Origin: an uncultured Bacteroidota bacterium
GTDB lineage: Bacteria; Bacteroidota; Bacteroidia; Chitinophagales; Saprospiraceae
Direction: 5' to 3'
Assembly (NCBI GenBank): GCA_937872515.1
Contig: CALMSX010000091.1
Span: 1 to 64,000, forward strand
DNA: 64,000 bases
Shown: piece after piece, positions 57,704 through 64,000 of the stretch
Numbering within the stretch: position 1 is the stretch's first letter
Layout: the number at the start of each line of letters is the position of its first letter
Program-made: the position numbers and the translations under genes
Notes under the pieces: generated by a model
Databases searched by the model: none
What the model was told of the DNA's origin: nothing
Seen by the model: the letters and a program-made list of their open reading frames with translations, nothing else

Positions 57704-58768
57704 ATGAAATTTTCCCCTAACTACATTTTTTCAGTGTTGGTCGCTGTTCTTTTATTGAATGGACATGGACTCAAAGGTCAGGATGCCCATTTTACCCAAT
57801 ATTATCAGGTACCAGCCTACGTCAATCCGGCGCTCGTGGGCAACTTCAATGGACTATTTAAGGTGGGGATGAACTACAGAGATCAGTGGAGACCTGCCCT
57901 GGATCGACCCTATGCAACCTTTACCGCAACCGGAGAAAGTAAATTTTTGGTAGGACAACGCGACCCCGATGTTGCCGCCCTGGGCATCATGTTTTTTTCG
58001 GATCAAATCAGCAAATACGACCTCAATACTACCCAAATTGCCCTGACAGGTTCTTACCACAAGCTCCTTGATAAAAAGACCAAACAATACATCGGCTTAG
58101 GTTACCAGGCAGCAATCTTTCAAAAATCACTTAATTATGAAGATTTGACCTTTGGTGACCAGTTCAATGCCATAGATGCTTATTCCAACGAAACCCTCGA
58201 AATATTGCCCGGCAATAACCTTGGTTTTTTTGATATGAGTCTGGGTGTTGACTACTCCTATACCTCAACCTCTGACAAAGAATTTAATGCGGGTATCAGT
58301 GTGTTCCACCTAACCTCTCCCAATATCTCCTTTTTTGCTCAGGAGGATCAGGTTGACAAAGACCTCAACATCAATGCCGTTTTAGATCCCCGTTGGTCTG
58401 CGCATGCTTCCTACTCCCTTCCTACCTCAGATGCATTTAGTTTTCAAACCAGGGCATTGTTTATGAGCCAGGATCAACATAAGTTATATGTTTTGAGTAC
58501 CCTGTTTACGTATAAAAACCCTAGGTCAGAAGGAAAAAAATTCTACTTTGGTCCTGCCTTTAGATTTTCTAACCGACTTGATAAAACATCACTGGAAGCG
58601 GTTATGCTCACCATAGGATATGACTTTAAAGGGCTCAACCTGGGCCTTTCGTATGATTACAATACCAACGATCTTTTCAACGACCGATATGGCATGAGTA
58701 CTTTTGAAGTATCCATCAACTATTTTGGTCAATATGAAAATGCGGATGCCTTTTGTCCCACTTTTTAG
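57704..58768 (+). CDS. Type IX secretion system membrane protein, PorP/SprF family
   Basis: 354-aa outer membrane beta-barrel protein. The signal peptide (SVLVAVLLLNGHGLKG) is followed by the family opening QDAHFTQYYQVPAYVNPALVGNF and MNYRDQWR. The PorP/SprF family works with T9SS or anchors surface proteins to the barrel. No other T9SS core gene is adjacent; lone PorP/SprF genes are common in this phylum and often pair with large secreted proteins. Confidence 0.93.
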   Translation: MKFSPNYIFSVLVAVLLLNGHGLKGQDAHFTQYYQVPAYVNPALVGNFNGLFKVGMNYRDQWRPALDRPYATFTATGESKFLVGQRDPDVAALGIMFFSDQISKYDLNTTQIALTGSYHKLLDKKTKQYIGLGYQAAIFQKSLNYEDLTFGDQFNAIDAYSNETLEILPGNNLGFFDMSLGVDYSYTSTSDKEFNAGISVFHLTSPNISFFAQEDQVDKDLNINAVLDPRWSAHASYSLPTSDAFSFQTRALFMSQDQHKLYVLSTLFTYKNPRSEGKKFYFGPAFRFSNRLDKTSLEAVMLTIGYDFKGLNLGLSYDYNTNDLFNDRYGMSTFEVSINYFGQYENADAFCPTF

Positions 58769-58841
58769 GGGCAGAACCTGGCTTCCGTTTATCAACTACC
58801 CTCTTCTTTTAGGCTGACTTTTTTTGACACCCTTTTATTAA

Positions 58842-58857
58842 GATAATCGAAATTATC
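58842..58857. repeat. Small inverted repeat between convergent genes
   Basis: GATAAT-CGAA-ATTATC forms a 6-bp stem with a tetraloop in the 102-bp gap between the convergent PorP/SprF and folP genes. It is AT-only in the stem, so only a weak terminator at best. Confidence 0.35.
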
Positions 58858-58870
58858 ATATCCCTTTCTA

Positions 58871-59698
58871 TCAGCAAGTTTTAAGTTGTTGGAATATTTT
58901 GACCGTCTGAACCGCCTCAGCCACGTCATGGACCCTTAACAGAGACGCGCCTCCCATAAGGGCAGCCATATTGGCCGCTGTTGTGGCATTGAGGGCCTCT
59001 TCCGCAGTAATGTTAAGGCTTTTATACAACATACTTTTTCTGGAAAGTCCGGCAAAGATGGGCAAATCAAAGATGTGGAATGACGAAAGATGATTCAAAA
59101 TATAAAAACTTTGTTCTTTGGTCTTGGCAAAGCCAAAACCAGGATCGATAATCAGGTCTTTGATTCCTGCTTCCCTAGCCTGCCTGATTCCCTGGGCAAA
59201 ATAGATTAAAAGATCCGGAACCAGTTGGTGGTACTGGGTCATGGTATTCATTGTGGAGGGGAGTCCCTTCATGTGCATAAGGATGTAGGGTACATGGTGG
59301 AAAGAGGCTACTACCGCCATCATTTCGGGGTCAATAGCGCCGCCAGAGATGTCATTGATGATGTGTGCACCGGCCTCAATGCTCCTTCTTGCAGTCAGCG
59401 ACCAAACCGTATCAACAGAAATTAAAATCCCCGGAAGGTCGCTTATTGCTTCCAAAGCGGGTGATAAAACCTGCCACTCCTTCTCAGGATCTACCAGCTC
59501 TGCTCCAGGCCTTGATGACATGGCTCCCAGGTCGATAAGAGCTGCCCCCTGCTCTATCATTTTTATGGCGGTATCACGGATAGCCGCAGGCTCCATTTTG
59601 CGACTGCCCCTATAAAAGGAATCAGAAGTAACATTTATAATGCCCATTACCCTGGGTTCTGAAAGATCCAATAATTTCCCGGCACAGTTGATGGTCAT
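58871..59698 (-). CDS. folP: Dihydropteroate synthase
   Basis: 275-aa enzyme joining p-aminobenzoate to the pterin pyrophosphate in folate synthesis. Motifs are MGIINVTSDSFYRG near the N-terminus (phosphate loop), DLGAMSSRPGA, ISVDTVWS, HIINDISGG, ILMHMKGLPSTM, LIIDPGFGFAK and FAGLSRKSM, then the C-terminal RVHDVAEAVQ. I use ATG 59698, which gives the normal start MTINCAGKLL; a longer frame to 59734 is unlikely. It is divergent from the methyltransferase gene with only 36 bp between start codons. Confidence 0.95.
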   Translation of the reverse strand: MTINCAGKLLDLSEPRVMGIINVTSDSFYRGSRKMEPAAIRDTAIKMIEQGAALIDLGAMSSRPGAELVDPEKEWQVLSPALEAISDLPGILISVDTVWSLTARRSIEAGAHIINDISGGAIDPEMMAVVASFHHVPYILMHMKGLPSTMNTMTQYHQLVPDLLIYFAQGIRQAREAGIKDLIIDPGFGFAKTKEQSFYILNHLSSFHIFDLPIFAGLSRKSMLYKSLNITAEEALNATTAANMAALMGGASLLRVHDVAEAVQTVKIFQQLKTC

Positions 59699-59706
59699 TA
59701 TCTTTG
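59675..59706 (+). promoter_or_regulatory. Candidate promoter of the TPMT-like methyltransferase
   Basis: TTTC (59675-59678), a 20-nt spacer and TATCTTTG (59699-59706) approximate the consensus, with a full -7 match. The -33 side lies inside folP. Transcription would begin near 59712, about 23 nt before ATG 59735. Confidence 0.45.
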
Positions 59707-59734
59707 TGTTTAAATGTAAATATACGTGCACCAT

Positions 59735-60316
59735 ATGAATACAGAAAACCTAAATGAAAGCTACTGGACCAGGCGATATGAAGAAGGCACAATGGGTTGG
59801 GATCTGGGCTATGCTTCTCCCCCACTGGTAGCTTACTTCGATCAACTTGACAATAAAGATTTGGCGATTTTGATTCCGGGTGCCGGTAATGCTTATGAGG
59901 CAGAGTACCTTTATAAGGCAGGCTTCACCAACATTGCCATTTGCGATCTTTCTGCCCATCCATTGAGAAAATATGAAGGGCATCCAGTGATTAAGACCAT
60001 CCATGGCGATTTTTTTGACCTTCAAGGCCATTTTGATCTCATCATCGAGCAAACATTTTTTTGTGCCTTAGATCCAAAATTACGGCCATCCTATGTTGTT
60101 CAGTGTTTTGAATTATTAAGGTCCGGGGGCAAGGTAGCAGGCCTGTTATTTAAGTCTCATTTTGAAAAACCGGGACCTCCTTTTGGTGGTCTGGCCGATG
60201 AGTACAAAATTTTATTTGGCTCAAAATTTCATATTAAAGAATTATCTGATGCGTATAATTCGATAACTCCGAGATTTGGCAATGAATTGTTTGTGATATT
60301 TGAAAAAAGAGTATAA
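59735..60316 (+). CDS. TPMT-family SAM-dependent methyltransferase
   Basis: 193-aa methyltransferase. The N-terminal YWTRRYEEGTMGWDLGYASPPL matches the thiopurine/thiol methyltransferase family (compare P-W-D). The SAM site is LIPGAGNAYEAEYL (about 47-60), followed by the acidic ICDLS and the motif LIIEQTFFCAL. Members methylate thiols, thiocyanate, selenite or tellurite; the substrate here is open. ATG 59735 is preferred over GTG 59726 upstream. A sulfur link is tempting but the sulfur island is 17 kb away. Confidence 0.85.
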   Translation: MNTENLNESYWTRRYEEGTMGWDLGYASPPLVAYFDQLDNKDLAILIPGAGNAYEAEYLYKAGFTNIAICDLSAHPLRKYEGHPVIKTIHGDFFDLQGHFDLIIEQTFFCALDPKLRPSYVVQCFELLRSGGKVAGLLFKSHFEKPGPPFGGLADEYKILFGSKFHIKELSDAYNSITPRFGNELFVIFEKRV

Positions 60317-60421
60317 AAATTGGCTGCTTTAAGGGATTAATTCTATTTTGCAGCCGCAAAGAGGGGGTGATTTTAAGATTTCAATAACAATTTGGAAACA
60401 AAATCGCAGAAGCCCAAGGGC

Positions 60422-60429
60422 TATCTTTG
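60422..60429 (+). promoter_or_regulatory. Candidate -7 box for the M23 peptidase gene
   Basis: TATCTTTG matches TAnnTTTG about 37 bases before the GTG start. The nearest upstream TTTG is 27 nt away, too far for a standard -33 element. Confidence 0.4.
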
Positions 60430-60465
60430 CGCAGTTAGCGAATATTACAATTTAAAACTGAAACT

Positions 60466-61755
60466 GTGCACAACAAAAAGATACAGCAAAAAAAGTCAGC
60501 TGTAAGAGTGGACATCCTAATGTCCTGTCTGCTGGCACTAACACTGATATCCGGCTATAAAAAAATTGAAAGTATTGCTAATCAGCATTTTGGTGTTTCC
60601 GAGACCATCATCCAGGACAAAAACAACCCTGTTATTTTTGGCTTTGATACAGGCAACTACCACTTGTCTACCTTTAAGGTACACAAAGGAGAAGTGCTTG
60701 GCGAAATTTTATCGGAACATGGCATTGGCAGCGATGTCATTCACATGCTGGAAGCAAAGGCAAAAGACATCTTTAAAGTTACTAACCTCAGGCCAGGTAA
60801 AGAATACCATATTGTAAAAACGGATAGTTGCAGTTCTGCTTGTGCCCTGGTATATGAGCCTAGTCCTCTACATTATGTAGTCTATGATTTGAGAGACAGT
60901 GTTTCCATCAACTTATACGAACGTGAATTTGAAACCTGTGTAGAAACAGCTGCCGGAGAGATCGAAACCAGTTTATGGAATACATTATCTGAAAAAGGCG
61001 TCAACCCCGCCATCATTGATAAGATGGAAGACGCCCTTGCCTCATCTGTCGACTTTTATCACACCCAGAAAGGCGACAAGTTCAAGGTTGTTTTTGAGAA
61101 AAAATATGTAGACGGGCAAGAAATAGGAATGGGTCGTTTGATCGGAGCCTTTTATAAAAACGAATCTGGCGATCACTATTCAGTTTACTACGAAAACGGA
61201 GAGTTTCAGGGATATTACGATTACCAGGGTCGACCTGCCCGAAGTGCATTTTTGAAGTCACCGGTAAAATTCACCAGAATTTCTTCAGGATTCAATCTAC
61301 GAAGATTCCACCCCATCAGGAGGAAAACCATACCTCACCTGGGCACAGATTATGCCGCTCCTTATGGCACTCCCATCAGAGCAGTGGCAGATGGTGTGGT
61401 TGAGGAGGCTGCCTACACCGGCAACAATGGCAGGTATGTAAAAATCAGACACGACAAAGTTTATCAGACACAATACTTGCACATGCAGGGCTACGCCAGC
61501 GGCATTCGCAGAGGTACCAGGGTAAGACAGGGTCAAACCATTGGATACGTTGGCTCAACAGGCCTGGCAACGGGTCCACACGTATGTTTTAGGTTCTGGA
61601 AAAATGGAAGGCAGGTGAACCACCAAAGAGAGGTATTCCAGCCAGCCAAACCCATGCCGGAGTCGGAGTTGCCTACTTTCTTTCAACAGAGAGACAAGAT
61701 CAAGGAGATGTTGGATCACATTCCGCTGAATGGTGTGCACAAGGCTGGTGCCTAA
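60466..61755 (+). CDS. M23 (LytM) family metallopeptidase with altered zinc motif
   Basis: 429-aa envelope protein starting with GTG. A short basic segment and one N-terminal hydrophobic stretch (ILMSCLLALTLISGY) suggest an anchor or signal. The middle part (about 60-255) contains LysM/OapA-like segments; the peptidase domain lies at about 280-400. Motif HLGTDYAAPYG (about 290) supplies the first His and Asp ligands, and YLHMQG is present. In the final motif, normally H-x-H, the second His is Cys (GPHVCFRFW, about 370). The same variant occurs in other Bacteroidota proteins as I recall, so it may still bind zinc through Cys. Confidence 0.88.
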   Translation: MHNKKIQQKKSAVRVDILMSCLLALTLISGYKKIESIANQHFGVSETIIQDKNNPVIFGFDTGNYHLSTFKVHKGEVLGEILSEHGIGSDVIHMLEAKAKDIFKVTNLRPGKEYHIVKTDSCSSACALVYEPSPLHYVVYDLRDSVSINLYEREFETCVETAAGEIETSLWNTLSEKGVNPAIIDKMEDALASSVDFYHTQKGDKFKVVFEKKYVDGQEIGMGRLIGAFYKNESGDHYSVYYENGEFQGYYDYQGRPARSAFLKSPVKFTRISSGFNLRRFHPIRRKTIPHLGTDYAAPYGTPIRAVADGVVEEAAYTGNNGRYVKIRHDKVYQTQYLHMQGYASGIRRGTRVRQGQTIGYVGSTGLATGPHVCFRFWKNGRQVNHQREVFQPAKPMPESELPTFFQQRDKIKEMLDHIPLNGVHKAGA

Positions 61756-61890
61756 GGGCATCAACTTTTGTCGGCCAGCGGTCATTTAACAAAGCATTAA
61801 TAATCTTTCCAATTGTGGAGTGCAACTTTTGTCACCTACCGGGTGTTTGAGAAGGAGTACTTTTACAACAAAATATCAAATAAATAAGAC

Positions 61891-62208
61891 ATGGCATTAG
61901 AATTCACAGATGCAAACTTCAAAGATACGGCCCTATCCGGTGGCGTTTCTGTAATTGATTTCTGGGCAGAATGGTGCGGCCCTTGCAGGCTCATCGGCCC
62001 AATTGTGGAAGACCTGGCTAAAGAATATGAAGGCAAGGTTAAAATTGGTAAGGTAAATGTGGATGAAAATCCTCAAATTTCAATGCAATATGGCATACGT
62101 TCGATACCCACCATTCTGATCATCAAAGACGGAGAAGTGGTTGACAAACATGTAGGTACCACTACCAAAGCCAATCTTGCTGAAAAGATCAACGCACAAT
62201 TGAACTAA
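61891..62208 (+). CDS. trxA: Thioredoxin
   Basis: 105-aa thioredoxin with the active site WCGPC at residues 28-32, the cis-Pro in IRSIPTILII and the standard DFWAEW lead-in. It lacks a signal peptide, so it is cytoplasmic. It keeps cytoplasmic thiols reduced and serves ribonucleotide reductase and related enzymes. It is monocistronic and ends at a strong terminator. Confidence 0.97.
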   Translation: MALEFTDANFKDTALSGGVSVIDFWAEWCGPCRLIGPIVEDLAKEYEGKVKIGKVNVDENPQISMQYGIRSIPTILIIKDGEVVDKHVGTTTKANLAEKINAQLN

Positions 62209-62228
62209 TCCCAGATATCAATAAAAAT

Positions 62229-62257
62229 AAAAAAGGGGCTTTCTGGCCCCTTTTTTA
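62229..62257. terminator. Bidirectional rho-independent terminator after trxA
   Basis: AAAAAAGGGGC and GCCCCTTTTTT form an 11-bp stem with a short loop, flanked by A and T tracts, between the convergent trxA and NUDIX-regulator genes. Confidence 0.92.
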
Positions 62258-62263
62258 TTTTGT

Positions 62264-62992
62264 TTACACAAAACTATTTTTTCCGGATGCTTCAAATCTT
62301 TCCAGGTCGAAAGAATAGAGTTTCGCGGGTCTGTGTCTCACATCGCGTTCTACCTCTCCCACATCCCTGATGGCATCCATTGCCTTCAGCTTTCTCCTGA
62401 AATTTCTTTTATCAAACGACATATTGAGAATGACTTCATAAAGCTGCTGGAGCTGATTGAGTGTAAATTTTTTAGGCAATAAGCTAAAGCCCACAGGATG
62501 CTCTCTCAGCTGTCTTCTCAGTTTTTCAAGGCAGAGTCCAAACACCTCATTGTGATCAAAGGCCAGCCTTCCAACTTCATCTACCTTTTTCCAAACAAGG
62601 GGACAGTCAGCGGGAGCTACTTTTTTATAGTCTTCAACTTTAATGAGTGAATAATAAGCCACTGTAACCACCCTACCCAAAGGATGCCGGCCCAGCTGGC
62701 TGAAGACCTGTACCTGTTCACAGTATACATTGCGCAAGCCAATTCGTTCCCAAAGTATTCGGTCCACTGCCTGGTCGAGATCTTCATTGGCGTGGAGTAA
62801 GTCACCCACCAATGATAAATCCCCTTCGTAGGGAGGCATGTTACACGGAATGAGAGCAACGTATAAATCGGCTTCGGTATATCCAAAAATGACACAGTCT
62901 ACCGACATAGCCAGTTTAAATTCTGTATGAATCTGTGAAATCCAGGTGTTGATATTTTCTTTGCTAGCTGTGTTTTGCGTGGTCACTTCCAT
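62264..62992 (-). CDS. NUDIX-domain transcriptional regulator (NrtR-like)
   Basis: 242-aa protein with an N-terminal NUDIX fold (about 25-150) and a C-terminal winged helix (about 160-235; LLPKKFTLNQLQQLYEVIL and KRNFRRKLKAMDAI). The NUDIX box is degenerate (LHANEDLDQAVDRILWERIGL lacks the full REx2EExGU), so it probably senses a nucleotide or sugar-phosphate ligand rather than hydrolysing it. NrtR relatives in Bacteroidota control NAD or pentose genes. GTG at 63001 is in frame, but ATG 62992 sits better with the -7 box at 63018. Confidence 0.88.
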   Translation of the reverse strand: MEVTTQNTASKENINTWISQIHTEFKLAMSVDCVIFGYTEADLYVALIPCNMPPYEGDLSLVGDLLHANEDLDQAVDRILWERIGLRNVYCEQVQVFSQLGRHPLGRVVTVAYYSLIKVEDYKKVAPADCPLVWKKVDEVGRLAFDHNEVFGLCLEKLRRQLREHPVGFSLLPKKFTLNQLQQLYEVILNMSFDKRNFRRKLKAMDAIRDVGEVERDVRHRPAKLYSFDLERFEASGKNSFV

Positions 62993-63017
62993 AAATGACA
63001 CTAAGTATTGATCATGA

Positions 63018-63025
63018 CAAATATA
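63018..63025 (-). promoter_or_regulatory. -7 box of the NUDIX regulator
   Basis: On the minus strand TATATTTG matches TAnnTTTG and predicts transcription from about 63012, 20 nt before ATG 62992. No -33 TTTG is evident. Confidence 0.42.
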
Positions 63026-63051
63026 TAAAAAACTACGATCTATTACGAAAA

Positions 63052-64000
63052 CTAACGGCTCGAAGTTACAAAAGGCTTAAACAAACGCAATAATACCTGT
63101 TCCACCTTGTCAATCCAACTGAATCTGGCATCGTTGAGCGCCTGGTAGGTAAAATAGAGCCCAAAGGGCAAAAGAAGCAAACATGGAAGCCAGGCCCCAA
63201 ACCAACCGGGAAATGTTTCGCTCCTCACCAATTTTTCACCCACAATGGTGGAAATGATAAAAAGCATGTAAAACAAGATGGCCACCAGCAATGGGTAACC
63301 ATAGCCGCCTTTCCTGATAATCGAACCTAAAGGTGCCCCTATGAACAAAAACAGGATACAAACCAGGGCGAAGCTGTATTGGTGTCCCAACCTAAGCACA
63401 TAGATCTGTTTTTGATGAACGGCATTGTCTACGTTGTAATATGCAGCGTTGGCAAGGTCCAAATTGGATGTAATGGCCGGTATGGACCTCATCGCAATGT
63501 TGTTTCTGGTTATGCTGTCAAACGTTTCATAAAATGCTTTCACCTTTGAGATGTCATAGCCCGGCAGTCGCCTGAAATTGGACGATGTATCTTTTTTAGG
63601 CACCTGCGGAAGACCAATGGGGTTGGTTGCCTGGGCTTTTTGAACCTCCCCTTTTTTGATTCTATCCAATTTTTGTTTGTACAACAAATAGGCATTTTCG
63701 GTCGACACCCCGGGAGCCGGTTTTACCACCCGCGGTGGTTTTGCATTTTTGAGCTGGGGCTTAATTTGCTGGAACCGAGCTTTAGCCGTTGCTGCTTCAG
63801 CTGCCTTTTGATTCTGGTAAGCGGCTTCTTCCAACATGGCCTTCCCTTCAAATCCAAGCTGGCTCTGGATTGCCTTTTCTCGATGGGTTTTAATGTTGAG
63901 ATTGATGGTATCAATTTGTTTGAGCAATTGAAAGGTATTGAGCATGTCCTCCCTGTTTCGGCTGATGTTGAGGTCCGACTCGCTTAGATAAAAATTACTC
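63052..64000 (-). CDS. LptF/LptG (YjgP/YjgQ) permease, C-terminal part
   Basis: The frame is open to the window edge, so the N-terminus is missing. The visible 315 residues hold the periplasmic segment with the typical NFYLSESDLN...TFQLLKQID lead, a long charged linker rich in Lys, Gln and Ala (about residues 30-130 of this part), and C-terminal helices including GHQYSFALVCILFLFIGAPLGSIIRKGGYGYPLL, the LptF/G signature. LptF/G forms the inner membrane part of the LPS transporter. The long linker is a Bacteroidota-style insertion. Confidence 0.9.
   Translation of the reverse strand, partial: SNFYLSESDLNISRNREDMLNTFQLLKQIDTINLNIKTHREKAIQSQLGFEGKAMLEEAAYQNQKAAEAATAKARFQQIKPQLKNAKPPRVVKPAPGVSTENAYLLYKQKLDRIKKGEVQKAQATNPIGLPQVPKKDTSSNFRRLPGYDISKVKAFYETFDSITRNNIAMRSIPAITSNLDLANAAYYNVDNAVHQKQIYVLRLGHQYSFALVCILFLFIGAPLGSIIRKGGYGYPLLVAILFYMLFIISTIVGEKLVRSETFPGWFGAWLPCLLLLPFGLYFTYQALNDARFSWIDKVEQVLLRLFKPFVTSSR

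Overview
The window reads as chromosome of a Bacteroidota bacterium, most likely of the Saprospiria/Chitinophagia side of the phylum (inference). Support comes from type IX secretion signals (a CHU_C-type gliding C-terminus, a type A sorting domain, a PorP/SprF protein), a two-component-propeller sensor with a LytTR regulator, Bacteroidota-type -7 boxes (TAnnTTTG) before many genes, and the order tRNA-Thr/Tyr/Gly/Thr - tuf - tRNA-Trp - secE - nusG - rplKAJL - rpoBC.

Layout. 1-5.2 kb (all minus) is an AT-rich accessory block: a broken type I methyltransferase (hsdM), a 314-aa protein with a PLD/MIT_C-like C-terminus overlapping an AAA15/DUF3696-type ATPase gene, and a lipoprotein serine protease. 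5.6-8.9 kb (plus) carries a large secreted CHU_C protein and riboflavin synthase, ending at a two-way terminator. 8.9-22.3 kb (minus) is the transcription/translation core cluster with five tRNAs. 22.6-29.5 kb (minus) is a seven-gene TetR-controlled efflux operon (TetR, TolC, HlyD, two ABC ATPases, two ABC-2 permeases) with a tandem palindromic operator. 29.6-30.8 kb holds a PAP2 phosphatase and a DUF1801 protein.

30.8-42.4 kb is a sulfur-oxidation island: OprD-like porin, SoxB-like hydrolase, periplasmic DsrE-like protein, TsdA-like di-haem cytochrome, two half-size YeeE/YedE proteins, two paralogous MBL-fold persulfide-dioxygenase-like/rhodanese fusions, sulfide:quinone oxidoreductase and a TauE/SafE exporter. 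Four promoters in this island share the same layout: an FNR/NtcA-like dyad (GTAAC-N4-GTTAC or a variant) exactly 22 nt upstream of a -7-like box. This looks like a common, activator-dependent sulfur regulon and is the strongest unannotated signal in the window. Together the genes could take up sulfur compounds, oxidise sulfide to persulfide (SQR), oxidise persulfide to sulfite (MBL-rhodanese), export sulfite (TauE) and handle thiosulfate outside the cytoplasm.

42.5-46 kb is a translationally coupled operon of a periplasmic DUF547 protein, an FAD oxidoreductase and a membrane 4Fe-4S protein. 46.1-51.9 kb is a 1927-aa secreted subtilisin-family protein with eight 46-residue DxDxDG repeats. 52-55.7 kb is a LytTR/propeller-kinase pair. 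55.7-64 kb holds housekeeping and envelope genes: DMT protein, amidase, PorP/SprF, FolP, a TPMT-like methyltransferase, an M23 peptidase with an altered zinc motif, thioredoxin, a NUDIX regulator, and an LptF/G permease cut by the window end.

Protein family calls come from reading motifs by eye; no search was run.
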